This document shows, piece by piece, positions 1 through 10,400 of a DNA stretch of 64,000 nt (the stretch's first letter is position 1; each line of letters opens with the position of its first letter). Location of the stretch: NCBI GenBank assembly GCA_027577595.1, contig JANBRJ010000053.1:51736-115735 (forward strand), given 5' to 3'. The position numbers and the translations under genes are program-made. The notes beneath the pieces are model-generated. The model was given only the letters and a program-made list of their open reading frames with translations, made no database searches and had not been told where the DNA came from. This DNA is from Coemansia sp. RSA 487. Its lineage: Eukaryota; Kickxellomycota; Kickxellomycetes; Kickxellales; Kickxellaceae.

Positions 1-1
1 C

Positions 2-112
2 GCAGAGTCTGACCCCAAGTTCATCGCCCCTGCATACAAGAAATCTCAGGATAAGCCAGTGTTTGACTACGACTCTACCGACGATCCGCCATCCATGAGA
101 CGCAGAAAATAG
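2..112 (+). CDS. C-terminal end of an unidentified protein (partial)
   Basis: An open frame enters from the left edge and ends at a TAG at 110-112, giving about 36 residues with a charged tail that finishes PPSMRRRK. The basic C-terminus after an acidic DYDSTDD stretch is all that can be said. No family was recognised. The alternative is a chance open frame, since only 111 bases are visible. Confidence 0.35.
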   Translation, partial: AESDPKFIAPAYKKSQDKPVFDYDSTDDPPSMRRRK

Positions 113-141
113 ACATTCTTTTTTTTTGGGAGGGAGGTCCG

Positions 142-1090
142 TTATGTATTTGCAAAATCGAAATATGTTGCAACGGGACAGGGGATAGTCATGCTATGGT
201 TACAAGAATATTCTGTAAGTGGAACTAAAGTTCCTCTCCTTTTCTTTAAACAAAGCATGGCTTTTATAGCCTCAGACACTGCAAAGAAATGCTTACAATA
301 ATTGGGACTCAACTCAGACATCGAGTTGTTATCACAGATTGCAAGGATCTTGAGGATCTCTGGACATTGCATGATTTACATTTTCTCCAATAAATTTTGC
401 TGCTCTCCAACCAACTCCTGCACGCATCTAACAGACGTTCCAGATTCAACGACGCATTCCATATGTTTTCAAATTTGCTTGCCTTGCTCCGCCCAGTACA
501 ATTGCCATACTTTTCCCACAAGCAGTGAGAAAGAACAACGAACAACGACTCCAAATCTTCCAAGAGTGTGCGGTTGCCAACACTGGCTAAAATGCGAACG
601 CCCATATAAGGCGCCGTCCCGACCACGATCGATGTCGATACCTTTCTCGATCTGGCATGTGTTACGATCAATCCTCTGCCCCAGTCGATGAAATACGGTT
701 TGGAATCCTTCACAAGCAAGTTGCACGGCTGAACTGTCCCTGTGCAACAAATGGCCTTTCGAATCGCCTGCAACCGCAACCAAAAGAGTGCGAAGATAAC
801 CAGCAAATATGTCGACGGCCTTATAAGCATTTCCAGGGCCGAGATCCTTGAAGAACTGGCTTAAATCTATCCCTGAATGCTCCATGCGAATTATCTCCTC
901 GCTATAAATACCATTATAGGGACCGCTGACCAAAGCAAAACCAAGGAGCTGCGGGATGCGTGGTACACCAATCTCTAAAGCCCTTTCATGTACACGAACT
1001 TCCATAAGGCTGTCATAGTACCAATGCAGCTTCAGTATACATTCTTGACTTTGACTTTTGCCACCATCACTAACCCTAACATTATAAAGT
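142..1090 (-). pseudogene. FunK1-like fungal protein kinase relic, frameshifted
   Basis: On the minus strand the kinase landmarks occur in order but in different frames. A beta-3-like segment with ECILKLHW lies near 1030-1050. The hinge region GVPRIPQLLGFALV and the catalytic loop start LLHRDSS follow in one frame down to about 730. NLLVKDSKPYFIDWG, VVGTAPYM and LLEDLESLFVVL follow in a second frame (309-730). A third frame (142-372) carries the C-terminal part. HRDxS, N, DWG in place of DFG, GT-PYM and DLESLF match the fungal-specific FunK1 class as I know it. The break between HRDSSA and NLL needs a one-base insertion (or two-base loss) near 725. A TGA stands upstream near 1090. It is probably dead, although an error in the assembly cannot be excluded for the first shift. 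Confidence 0.7.
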
Positions 1091-1742
1091 CAAGAACACG
1101 AGCCAACTATAGCACGGCGTCGGTGACGGCGATTTTCCTTATTCCTGTGTGGCATAATGAATAGAAACGAGACAATGAAAAGCTTAACTTTAAATACAAA
1201 TAACTACTTTTAAAAACTCAAATAGAAAAGAAATAAAGGAAGAAAAGCAGAAAGTGTGTATTGCCAAGTAATTTTACTTTTACTTTCCTATATACAGCGA
1301 ATAGCTATTGATTGACTTTGTTTACATTTGTGGTAGTTGACTGTTTAGCATATTGGGAAGGTGAGCTGGTCTGCGCAATGGCTTATAAATTAAATAGCAA
1401 AAATGATAAACTAATTAGTTTTTCTAATTTAGTGCCCTGCAATATGACATAAAAGTTAATATATCTGGTGGATATGGAGCATAACAAACAATCCTTCGCC
1501 ACTTGGATCAAATGTGTAATTTGCAGGTGACTTTTGTTCCAATGTTGCTTGGCAGTAAAGATATTGTTGGGGGAGGGGTTATCAGCGTGCATCGTAGCTA
1601 GGGCGTTAAAACATTGGTTCAAACTCTTTTTTGTGGTAGCAAAATATGCTGGGTTATATTTGTAAGATATAAAACTGAAATTGAAAAGGAATAGAAAAGT
1701 GAAAAATAAAGATGACTAGAACATTGAATAACGAAAGTATGC
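1091..1742. other. AT-rich intergenic stretch
   Basis: No convincing gene is seen. A 79-codon open frame on the minus strand (1383-1622) has no recognisable domain and an AT-rich, low-complexity end. The part nearest 1743 probably holds the 3' end of the NOP58 transcript. Confidence 0.4.
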
Positions 1743-3239
1743 TTACTTCTTCTTCTTGTCCTTCTTTTCTTTCTTCTCTTTTTTGTCTTTTTTGTCTTTC
1801 TTCTCGCTCTTGTCGCTCTTCTCGCTCTTGTCCTTCTTTGACTTTTTCTTGTCCTTCTTGGCAGAGCCAGGAGCGCCGTCATCATCGCCAGATGCCCGCT
1901 TCTTCGAGGGTGTCGGCGGCTCGACATCCATATCATCGTCGTCAATATCGGCACTGGCAAGCGCCTTTAGCACCTTCTCCATGGTTTCGCTGTTCTTGGA
2001 TGGCTGGGCACCGGTCTCGTAAAAGTTCAAGCGGTCCTCAACCTGCAGCCGAAGGGCATCGCCAAACTTGGCAGTTGGGGTATCGGTGAAACAATCGATG
2101 CGCGACGCAATAGATGCCTTGTTGGCCAGGAAGCGGGAGATGCGGCCCTTATTCTTGGTGCCAGCACGGCCGATGAACGACGAGTTGTAGATGAGGCCGT
2201 ACTTGGGAGTCTTTCCGCGCGTCTTGAGGGCACGGAAGAGCGCCTTCTCGGCACCGAGGATCTGCACGGTCGACGCCGGGTACTTGCTAAGGTTTGTAAG
2301 CGAGCCAGCGTGCGCGATAAGTCGGGCACCAACCATGTCGCCGATCAGGGCGGCCAGGTTCGGCGCAACAACGCTCATCTTGCTCAGCAGATAGTCGTGC
2401 AGAGATTTGCGGTACTCAGTCAGCGAGATAACACGCATGGCAAAGCTCTCAATGTTCAGCAGATCGATCTCCGAAATGTCCGTTCCCATCGAGGCACGCG
2501 CCGCATCGACGATTTGCCTTGACACGGCATCGTCCTCGGTAATCTCGGTCAGCATATCGATGCTGTCGTCGCCCAGTGTGCCCTTGTTCTTGATCGCCTT
2601 TGCAAGGCGCGCGTACTTGTAGTGGTCAGTAACGATCTTGGCCATCTCGGGGAAATGCCATCCGTACCACTCGCGGACACGCATCGAGAACACATTCAGG
2701 TCCTTGTCAAGCTGGTCAAGCAGCGAGATAGCCTGGATGATCATGTTGTCCGACCGGTTGACGTTGAACTTGACCTTGGCGCGCGAGTACGCGTGGCCAA
2801 GACCCAGTTGCGCCTTTGCAAGATCGCCGGTCTTGAGCTGCGAAATCATCTTTTCTGCGTGGAGGCGGATGCCGCGGATCAGCTCCTGTGCAAGCTCCTC
2901 GGTCGAGCATTGCACGCCGGTCGCAGCCTTGATCGAGCCTGCCAGATTACGGTCGCTCACGCCAAGAATGTCCTTGCCACCCTTGGGCAAGTTGAGCTCA
3001 AGGAACGCCTTGAGCCCCTCGTTGCACTCGCCCTCGGATATGTCGTTAATGCTCTCCAGCGCATCTGCTGCGTTCTTGAACGGCGCAAACGATTTGGCCT
3101 TCACGTACTTGCCAAGCTTTGCAAGGTCGGTAATGGTTGACTGCACCTCGGCAAGCTTGGCTCCGATCTTTTCGGCCTGGACAACCTCAAACAGCCCATA
3201 CCCAGAGGCTGACTCGTATAGAACGTAAGTAAGACTCAT
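1743..3239 (-). CDS. NOP58: Nucleolar protein Nop58, box C/D snoRNP core
   Basis: A 498-residue uninterrupted reading frame starting at an ATG (3237-3239). The N-terminus MSLTYVLYESASGYGLFEV is the typical NOP5/Nop58 opening. The NOSIC segment lies at about 155-210 and the Nop RNA-binding domain at about 250-400, with VAPNLAALIGDMVGARLI, SLTNLSKYPASTVQILGAEK and a KYGLIYNSSFIG segment. The C-terminal 60 residues are KKD/KKE repeats, as in yeast and human NOP58, and are read on the plus strand as a CTT-rich tract (1745-1860). Known role: with fibrillarin, Nop56 and Snu13 it forms box C/D snoRNPs that guide rRNA 2'-O-methylation in the nucleolus. The YGLIYNSS wording and the KKE tail separate it from Nop56. 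Very confident. Confidence 0.96.
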   Translation of the reverse strand: MSLTYVLYESASGYGLFEVVQAEKIGAKLAEVQSTITDLAKLGKYVKAKSFAPFKNAADALESINDISEGECNEGLKAFLELNLPKGGKDILGVSDRNLAGSIKAATGVQCSTEELAQELIRGIRLHAEKMISQLKTGDLAKAQLGLGHAYSRAKVKFNVNRSDNMIIQAISLLDQLDKDLNVFSMRVREWYGWHFPEMAKIVTDHYKYARLAKAIKNKGTLGDDSIDMLTEITEDDAVSRQIVDAARASMGTDISEIDLLNIESFAMRVISLTEYRKSLHDYLLSKMSVVAPNLAALIGDMVGARLIAHAGSLTNLSKYPASTVQILGAEKALFRALKTRGKTPKYGLIYNSSFIGRAGTKNKGRISRFLANKASIASRIDCFTDTPTAKFGDALRLQVEDRLNFYETGAQPSKNSETMEKVLKALASADIDDDDMDVEPPTPSKKRASGDDDGAPGSAKKDKKKSKKDKSEKSDKSEKKDKKDKKEKKEKKDKKKK

Positions 3240-3638
3240 TTCTATCTACTCCTCTTTTTTGTTAATTCCACTTGTTGCGTATAAAAGAGAAAGTTTGAAA
3301 GATACGTTGTGTTGTATAGTATAAAAACAGAACAAGCGCTTAGAGTTAACAAAGAACGAAAGAAAATAAAAGAAAAGAGCTGTAAAAAAAGTCCTTGTAT
3401 ATTTCTCTCATGCTTGATTCAAAAAAAAAAAAATAAAGCACTGAATATTTTTAACCAGTCCACTGCTTAAAGTTGAGATTTTGCCTTGAGCTAGAAAATT
3501 TTTTCAATGTTGCTTGATTGTCTGATCTAATCACAGTCGTAGAATATCAATGAAATGCATTGATCGATTACCACATGCTCGCACGTGACTGCTATTTGCA
3601 TTAACAAGCTGTAAAAACTAGCTTCACGATAGAATGTA
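3240..3638. other. Intergenic region between DHFR and NOP58
   Basis: This carries the NOP58 upstream region and the DHFR 3' end. It contains an oligo-A run (3421-3433) and a CACGTG hexamer at 3582-3587. Nothing else was recognised. Confidence 0.4.
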
Positions 3639-4346
3639 CTAATCACTGGGTGTTTCCTTCTCATACAAGAAGAACTCGTACTCGAGCCCTCCCTCGACCT
3701 GCATTCCGCTGGGCACCTCGAACGAGACAACCTCTTCAAGACGGCTGTGTGGCTGTAACTTGAACTTGCTGGTGTCGAGCGGCGGGAAGAACGCATCACA
3801 TGCATTGCATTTGTCATCATCGTGGAGCTGCACGTAGGTAATAAGAACCTGTATGTGACAGTCATCCATTTTGAGCACCTCGTCGTAGATGCCTCCACCA
3901 CCTGTGATGAACACACGGTCGATGTGTGCCGGCTGTTTTGCAACAGCAGAGCCGGAGGCGTTCATATCCTCAATAAACTTGAGAGCCGCTTCAATAGACG
4001 GCTGTGTGACTGTAAATTTCGGCTCCTCTTCACTCAGGAGATGCGGGTCGCTGGTAACCACAATGTTGTAGCGGTCTTTGAGTGGCTGGAACCGTTTCGG
4101 GAGAGCCTCCCACGTCTTTCTGCCTAGGATGCATGCGTTCATAACGGGTACATCGGAGGTTGGCGCAAGCTTCTCATCATCACCTTTGCTTGTCTCCCTA
4201 AGCGATGCTCCGGTTACGGTTTTCGTAACTTTGTTAAAATACGCAAGGTCCTTGGGTAGACGCCAGGGGTTATCCTTCCCTATGGCTATGCCATGGTTTT
4301 TTACTGCTGCGGCAACAATAATGGTCAGCGTTTTTGTAACAGACAT
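3639..4346 (-). CDS. DFR1: Dihydrofolate reductase
   Basis: A 235-residue protein beginning MSVTKTLTIIVAAAVKNHGI. The open frame extends 51 codons further upstream, but that part is hydrophobic low complexity, so the ATG at 4344-4346 was chosen. Motifs run in order: the substrate-loop region GIAIGKDNPWRLPKDLAYF, the NADPH-contact segment ILGRKTWEALPKRFQPLKDR with IVVTSD, and VFITGGGGIYDEVL. The enzyme reduces dihydrofolate to tetrahydrofolate with NADPH, feeding thymidylate and purine synthesis in the cytosol. Length is near that of yeast Dfr1 (about 210) with a small insertion after the first helix (about 45-65). It is divergent from the F-box-like gene that starts 310 bases away. Confidence 0.93.
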   Translation of the reverse strand: MSVTKTLTIIVAAAVKNHGIAIGKDNPWRLPKDLAYFNKVTKTVTGASLRETSKGDDEKLAPTSDVPVMNACILGRKTWEALPKRFQPLKDRYNIVVTSDPHLLSEEEPKFTVTQPSIEAALKFIEDMNASGSAVAKQPAHIDRVFITGGGGIYDEVLKMDDCHIQVLITYVQLHDDDKCNACDAFFPPLDTSKFKLQPHSRLEEVVSFEVPSGMQVEGGLEYEFFLYEKETPSD

Positions 4347-4403
4347 ATGAGTGGATGGAAATGCTACTTCAAGTGAAATGCAATGCTTTAAAGAAATAAA
4401 AAA

Positions 4404-4427
4404 GATAAAGATAAAGATAAAGATAAA
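4404..4427. repeat. GATAAA microsatellite
   Basis: Four perfect GATAAA units lie upstream of the DHFR start, in the divergent promoter shared with the F-box-like gene. The units contain GATA, so they could bind GATA factors, but that is speculation. Confidence 0.8.
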
Positions 4428-4655
4428 GTGAAAGCGGGAAAAGGAAGAAACGAAAGCAGTCAAGGTTATATTTGCAACGTTTAAAATAGCCAGACACATT
4501 TGATCAATTTGGTATAATCACTCGTCGATCACCTACCTTGTCTTGTGCTTTCTGTTTACATGAAAAAGCCACTGGTATGTGCTGACGAGCTGTTATATTT
4601 TTCTTTGGTACTTTTCGCATTTTTCTCTAAATTTATTTGTCCTTCATATTTCACA

Positions 4656-6353
4656 ATGCCTGTTCTGTCGCCATTTCAAACGCTACCTCTGCATATTGCT
4701 GAGAATATCTCTCGGTTCCATATCTGCGACATTCGTCATCCTTTTTCATGTTATAGTAAACGCAAAGATGAGAGAGAGGCGGCGGCTTGGGAAGTGCTAT
4801 ATGATGTTAGCCACCAGTGGAGGTCACTTGCTCTTGATTACTTGTGTGGATCACTATATCGGAGCTTAGTGGGAGTTCGGTTTATGCACATGCTCGGAGA
4901 GATCAACTTTACAAAAAGCAACTATCACCCAGGCGATAAGAATCTCCACCATGTTCGAAAAGTCAGGATACACCTTAGCGGCTCACTGAACTTTCTAAAC
5001 GCACTACAGGTGCATGAATTCGATCGTATTTGGCCTGAAGATTTTGTGCTTCCTTCGGCAACTTTTGTTGCTATTAATTTACAAGCCACAATACCAAACA
5101 ATGCCGGATACAGAACCGCCTTCAGTAGCGCATTCTCCCAGGTTGTAGATCGTATAAAGGTGACAATGCCCAAGCTACGACGTGTAAAGGTCTGTTTTGG
5201 AAACGACACCTTTTTTATGGAAATGAGCGCTCAATCGTTTGTTTCGAAGGCATCAAGCATGGATACACTTTTGTTAGAGTGTCTTATAAGAAGGGGTTGG
5301 TGGGGGCGTCAGATGACAACAGATTGTATAAGTACTGACATCTCGCCTTCACAAGACACACCAGAACTCACTACTTTGCGGTGCGACTGCTCGGATGACA
5401 TATGCTCCTATCATTACATTGTCAAGAGCTGTGCCTCCACCTTGGAAGAGCTGTATATCGATAAACTCCAGTGTCACCTTGCATGGCCCTTTTTTATTCA
5501 TGAGGATGGTCGGCCCGTAATATTCCCTAGGCTCAAAAGACTGGATATTGAAGCATTTGAATCTGAAGAGTATAAAAGGATAAGGACCGACAAGTCTGTG
5601 ATTCCGTTCCCAGCACTAAGGTATATCGTATTGAATTTGGGATACATATTTGCGGACGACACAATATTCAGAGGAAATAGAGACACGTTGAACTATTTAT
5701 TTATCGACATTGATTACGAATCTTTGGAGATACTGCAGCAGTGCCAAATGTTTTCGGATGGCAAATACCCACATCTCCGCTACGTAAGAGTAGCTCGCAA
5801 CCACATTCCCCGCAGGAAATTGAGCGAAGAAGCCTTTCTAAAATTTCCATTAGGTATTCTCTCATCGGAAACATATTGGATATCAATCCCCAGTGAAGTT
5901 CCTAAAAATTCACTTGTCAGTATCATTCCTACAAGCCCCTACGCAGAGAACATCCAAAATCTTAGTCTTCGAAAAACCAAGCTGAATCTGCTGGAGATGT
6001 TCAGTGTCATCAAGCTCTTGCCAAATATGAGGGAGTTCAGGTGTCGCTTTGGAGAAATTGGTTTGGAACCAGACAAAGGACAAACCAAAACGTTGCCAGA
6101 TTACCTATATCCCACCCACTATCCACTTAGTCGCAATCTCAAATGCTGGGGTGCTTGGTGTTCAGATGATATGCTACAAGACAAGATGGCTGCCGCATCG
6201 ATAACCCTTGCTGTCCTGTGTCCCAAGTTTTCTTTTACAGCTGTGCTAGAAAGGGGCTTATCAAAATACCATGACGAGCTTAGAAATGCTCTTTCAAGTG
6301 GACTGTATGATAAACATGCAGAAAAGATACTGCGACTTTTCTATTATGGTTAA
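4656..6353 (+). CDS. F-box-like / leucine-rich-repeat family protein, copy 1
   Basis: A 565-residue protein. The start MPVLSPFQTLPLHIAENI (4656) is chosen over an upstream in-frame ATG because the paralogue at 60177 begins with nearly the same residues. The N-terminus (LPLHIAENI ... WEVLYDVSHQWRSLALDYL) has the spacing of an F-box followed by a conserved W-R-L-A helix. The rest holds repeated leucine/isoleucine-rich segments such as LRYIVLNLGYIFADDTIFR and ENIQNLSLRKTKLNLLEMF that look like degenerate LRRs. F-box proteins of this layout usually present substrates to SCF ubiquitin ligases; that role is inferred. No introns are seen. Sequence similarity to 60177-61877 runs over the full length. 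A decayed third copy lies at 58228-59931. Confidence 0.75.
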   Translation: MPVLSPFQTLPLHIAENISRFHICDIRHPFSCYSKRKDEREAAAWEVLYDVSHQWRSLALDYLCGSLYRSLVGVRFMHMLGEINFTKSNYHPGDKNLHHVRKVRIHLSGSLNFLNALQVHEFDRIWPEDFVLPSATFVAINLQATIPNNAGYRTAFSSAFSQVVDRIKVTMPKLRRVKVCFGNDTFFMEMSAQSFVSKASSMDTLLLECLIRRGWWGRQMTTDCISTDISPSQDTPELTTLRCDCSDDICSYHYIVKSCASTLEELYIDKLQCHLAWPFFIHEDGRPVIFPRLKRLDIEAFESEEYKRIRTDKSVIPFPALRYIVLNLGYIFADDTIFRGNRDTLNYLFIDIDYESLEILQQCQMFSDGKYPHLRYVRVARNHIPRRKLSEEAFLKFPLGILSSETYWISIPSEVPKNSLVSIIPTSPYAENIQNLSLRKTKLNLLEMFSVIKLLPNMREFRCRFGEIGLEPDKGQTKTLPDYLYPTHYPLSRNLKCWGAWCSDDMLQDKMAAASITLAVLCPKFSFTAVLERGLSKYHDELRNALSSGLYDKHAEKILRLFYYG

Positions 6354-6475
6354 ATTGCCTAGATTTAGCTTACCAGTTACTCAAACAGAAATCTTATCTT
6401 GGGAACCATTTTTTCGTTGACTTTTATAATTTAAGCGGAATTATTGAAGACAAAATTAGGATTATAAATTGATAC

Positions 6476-7020
6476 CTAAGACTGAATCAACAGAAAAATC
6501 ATTACATAGCAAGCAGGCGCTTGGCTTAATGCGAATTTTGCAAACAAAGATGCAGCTCCATTCACATGTGGCATGCTAATTGTGTCGAATAAGAAGGATG
6601 TATACGCGTCAAGTGGCGAAAAGTTTGCGGCGGCGATAACACATTTTGCGTTCAAAGAAAAGTTGTTTGTGTCGGCTGGCATAGCATATACGTCAATGCA
6701 CAACAGAAAAACTCACAAAAGAAAACACAAATGATTGGTACCATTGTCAAAAAGCAGTCGCAGATGTTTATCTCCTCGTATCACAAGAATATTCAAGAGG
6801 GACTTAAAGTTACTCTTCGTTTATTTAGTAAAAACAATGGCTTTTATAGCCACTAAAATATAGCCAAGAAAAGCATTATAATTGGTAAGTATACAATATG
6901 TGCTTCTCAACAATATGATTGACTCCATATGGAGTCAATCATATTGCGACTTAGCTCACAGGTTACCAAGCTGAATCGTTATCACAAAAAGCATTTTAAC
7001 ACTGTCCTTTTTTGTTAGGA
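6476..7020 (-). pseudogene. Kinase C-terminal tail relic (same family as 142-372)
   Basis: On the minus strand, about 6780-7000 aligns by eye with the C-terminal end of the kinase relic at 142-372. Shared plus-strand stretches are ATGGCTTTTATAGCC, TATAATTGG and GTTATCACA. Further along, about 6590-6760 matches 63830-64000. In that part the minus-strand frame is conserved: AKCVIAAANFSPLDAYTSF here against AKCIIATTNLSPFDVYTSF there. The differences sit mostly at first and third codon positions, as expected for former coding sequence. Stops and frame changes break it. The segment at 6901-6955 also holds a short palindrome (GATTGACTCCATATGGAGTCAATC). Confidence 0.5.
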
Positions 7021-7449
7021 GGAGCTGGCACTTTTCTAGTAATAATGTCTACATCCGACGCAACAAACCAGATCTCAGATGAAGATGGTTGGCATCACAA
7101 CTAACCATCCCAAACGTTACAGATATCAAAAATAGTAACTGCAATATAATTGAAGATTTAAACCCCAGTGTGTCGAATTTTCTGTCTATGTATAGTTTAT
7201 ACCAGACTTTTCAGATTCAAAATACGCTTGTATATGTTTATATATGGTATTTTTACAAAATGGAAAGCCAAATTTAAAACTAAAGGAAATAAAACTTACT
7301 ATATCACTATCGAAGCTTTGGCTTTCCCTTTGTCTACGGTTTATATAGGGCCTTGTTTTCCTCTTCCTTTACTTGAAGGAAATACTGCCTTACTTTTGCA
7401 TATCCTTGTCAGTATTATTTGCTAACCTCGAATTTTTTAGGTTTAAAAA
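7021..7449. other. Upstream region of the ABC transporter relic
   Basis: No clear gene. A splice-acceptor-like sequence, GCTAACC followed by TTTTTTAG, ends at 7440, just before the first recognisable transporter segment. A now-lost or unrecognised upstream exon encoding the start of TMD0 may lie here. The open frame at 7168-7425 ends in hydrophobic residues but could not be linked with confidence. Confidence 0.35.
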
Positions 7450-10400
7450 ATGCCTATGCATATTCTAGCTATCGGATATTCCAACATGCATTATATATGC
7501 AATGTTTCGTTGATATTATATACGATATTCATTGCTGTTAGATGTGAGATAATAAGGAATCGTCCCCCAGGAGCTACGCTTGAATTGTTTTGCTATGCAG
7601 TGCTAGGGGCGTTCGCTGCTCAAGCATTTGTGCGCTGGTCAGATATTCACTATCCGCTGTCGGTTGCCGCATTGCCTCTACTTAGCCTGTATGTCGAAGC
7701 GCGTCGTCCATTCCAACTAGCCAACATTTTCTGTGTCTAAAGAGCTATAAGCATCAGTAGTAACGATGGTTTAACTTGGTACAATTTATCATGTGCTGTG
7801 ATCCACGAGTATCTTTTATTTTTCAGTCTAAGCAAAAATAGCCAACAAACGTTGAAGGATATCAAAGAGATGCTACTTTGCACACAAGCACGTCGCTTAA
7901 TTGGCATCCAAAAGATTTGCGATATTGTGCTGGACGATATTGAAGCGCTTCCCAAGCGCATGCAATTGAGATCAATACGTGAAGAGCTCAAGTATAACGT
8001 AGACGAGCCGCTGTTTCTGCTAAGAGCTATATTCAGAATGTCATGGCGACCATTAGCTCCACTAATGATACTAGTGCTTTTTCTGAATGTTCTGCATACC
8101 ATGATATCGATCGCTGAAAGCCGTGTGCTCTACTTTTTTGATGCACCATTGGAATACAGCTGGCATAGTCCCTACTTCAGTGTTACAAGTGCATATGTCC
8201 TGTTAATTCTCTCAAGACAGTTGCATCACATCAAATCCTTTGTGCACAGGGAATCAAAACGAGTTATTGAAGCATTAAAGCTAGTGCTATTCCGCCTGCC
8301 ACTTATGAACAACGGGCTTCAAAACAACTATCGCATACACAAGGCACACGATGCTATCAATTACTTGGCAGGTGGTTTTGAGACCATACTCTCCATCTTT
8401 TCAACATTTACCCATCTCTTGTCGGCATTGATACTGTTGTATGTTAGCATTGGATGGTTGGCATTTATACCTCTATCTGTGAACTTTACATACATTCTGA
8501 TCAATACTGCTACATCCAAGCTTCTCGGTCCAAAGAATGTGTGTGATATTTGTTACAAGGATTATGAATACGATGACAAGGTAGATGAGGCGTTCTACAA
8601 CATAAAGTCCATCAAAACGTTTGGCTGGGAAAGAATGTATTCGGATCCAAAGCTTCTAAAATATTGGGAAACAGTTGAAGCAAAAAAGTATGATGTCTGG
8701 TATGCACCAATTGCCAGAGCTGTCTGGTTTGGAGTCTATATTTTTGGCTTCACATCATGCCAACTATCAGCATACTTATCATTATTTGCATATATTCATT
8801 TGAACCCAAAATCTGAATCTGCGCTATCAGCTGCAAGCATGTTTCAACTTAACAGTCTCATAAGCAGTATACAGTCAACTTCCTCTTCTGTACAGTCAGA
8901 TTTATTCCTTGAGCTCCTTTGTTGAAAGCAACTATATCATTGAACGGGCATTAAGAGGTGATTATATAAATACCTTGCGGCATAATCATTTGTCCAATGG
9001 TGAAAATTATGCAGATGCTTCCGATCAAGAGAAAGTCCACTCTGGTCCTATTGTCAGAGTGGACGAAGGCGAGTTTTCTTGGACAAAAGACAAAACAGTT
9101 CTGAAAGACATCATCTTTGAGGCAAATCCAGGTGAGCTTGTTGCTGTCGTTGGAAAAACAGGATCTGGAAAGTCATCGCTTTTGATGTCCATTTGTGGCG
9201 AGGTCGAGATGACGAAAGGAGCAGGTTCTGTTGTTGGATACATTGCTCTTGTTGAGCAAACGCCTTGGATTATGAACGGCACTTTGTGTGAAAACATTCT
9301 GTTTGGACGCAAGTATGATCAAGAGTTCTACAGCAAGGTCATATTCTCCTGTGCGCTCTCTGACGATATTTCTAACTGGAAAAATGGTGACCAGACGGTG
9401 ATTGGAGAGCGTGGCATCAACATCTCTGGAGGTCAGAGGGCGCGGCTAGCACTTGCACGCGCTGTGTACTCTAGAGCTGAAATCTACGTTTTGGATGATC
9501 CACTGTCGGCTGTCGATGCTCATGTTAAGCGTTACACCCTTGATCACATAATAATGGATCCGAGGCTACTTGCTGGGAAGATTCGCATTATGGCTACGCA
9601 TGAAGAAAAGCTGTTGCCATACTTTGACACGATACTACAGCTTGGCAGCAAGCGAAGTGTAACCACTTTACAGCAGAATCCACGCAAATACCAACCAAAA
9701 CTTTTAGATGCATCTACTCAGCTCGATGCCAAAACAGATAACCCCGAATCGGACAATGCTAGCTTGAAGTCCTCATTAAGCGAAAAGCCAGATGACGAAG
9801 AAGACTGTGCTGCGCAAGGTTTGCCAAGCTCAGGAAAGAAAAAATACAGCAACTGGGACAATGCGTGCTATGTTTTAAAGATATGTGGGCTTCCGACTTT
9901 GATATTAATTGTCATTTTGGCAGTGCTAACGCCATTATCCAAATTCATACTTGATGGGTACAAGTTGGCTGCTCTCAAAAAAGACAACAGCACAGGTGCA
10001 GAAAGTAACCAAGCAATACTAAACTATCTACTAATTCATCTTATTAGTCAAACCGTATTGGAAATCATTGCACTACTGGAGGAATATTCACGAATTGTCA
10101 TTTCGGGAAAGCTCCTCAACTCCAAAGTCAAAAACATATTCCTTGAAAGTATCATTCATGCGCCTGTGTCATTCTTCGACAGCACAACCAGGCAAGAGCT
10201 TACCAATGCGTATAGCAACGGCGCAAGAGTTATTTCTGAAAGAATACCATTTATCTTGATTGAGATCCTTACTCCACTTGTTAATGCCTGTTTCTCGCTA
10301 TATAGAGTTGGAACAAATGCACCACAGCTATTAGCACTTGTTCCACTATTCGTGTGGGCAAAAATCAAACTGGATTCAACCACCATTCCGGCAAGTTCAT

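Noticed and set aside
4545-4655. Upstream start for the F-box-like gene at 4545
   Set aside because: The paralogue at 60177 begins at the position equivalent to 4656, and the extra stretch is hydrophobic low complexity.
8830-8910. A short intron explaining the frame change in the ABC transporter
   Set aside because: The only GT-AG pairs span 6, 29 or about 57 bases and the last would remove conserved transporter sequence.
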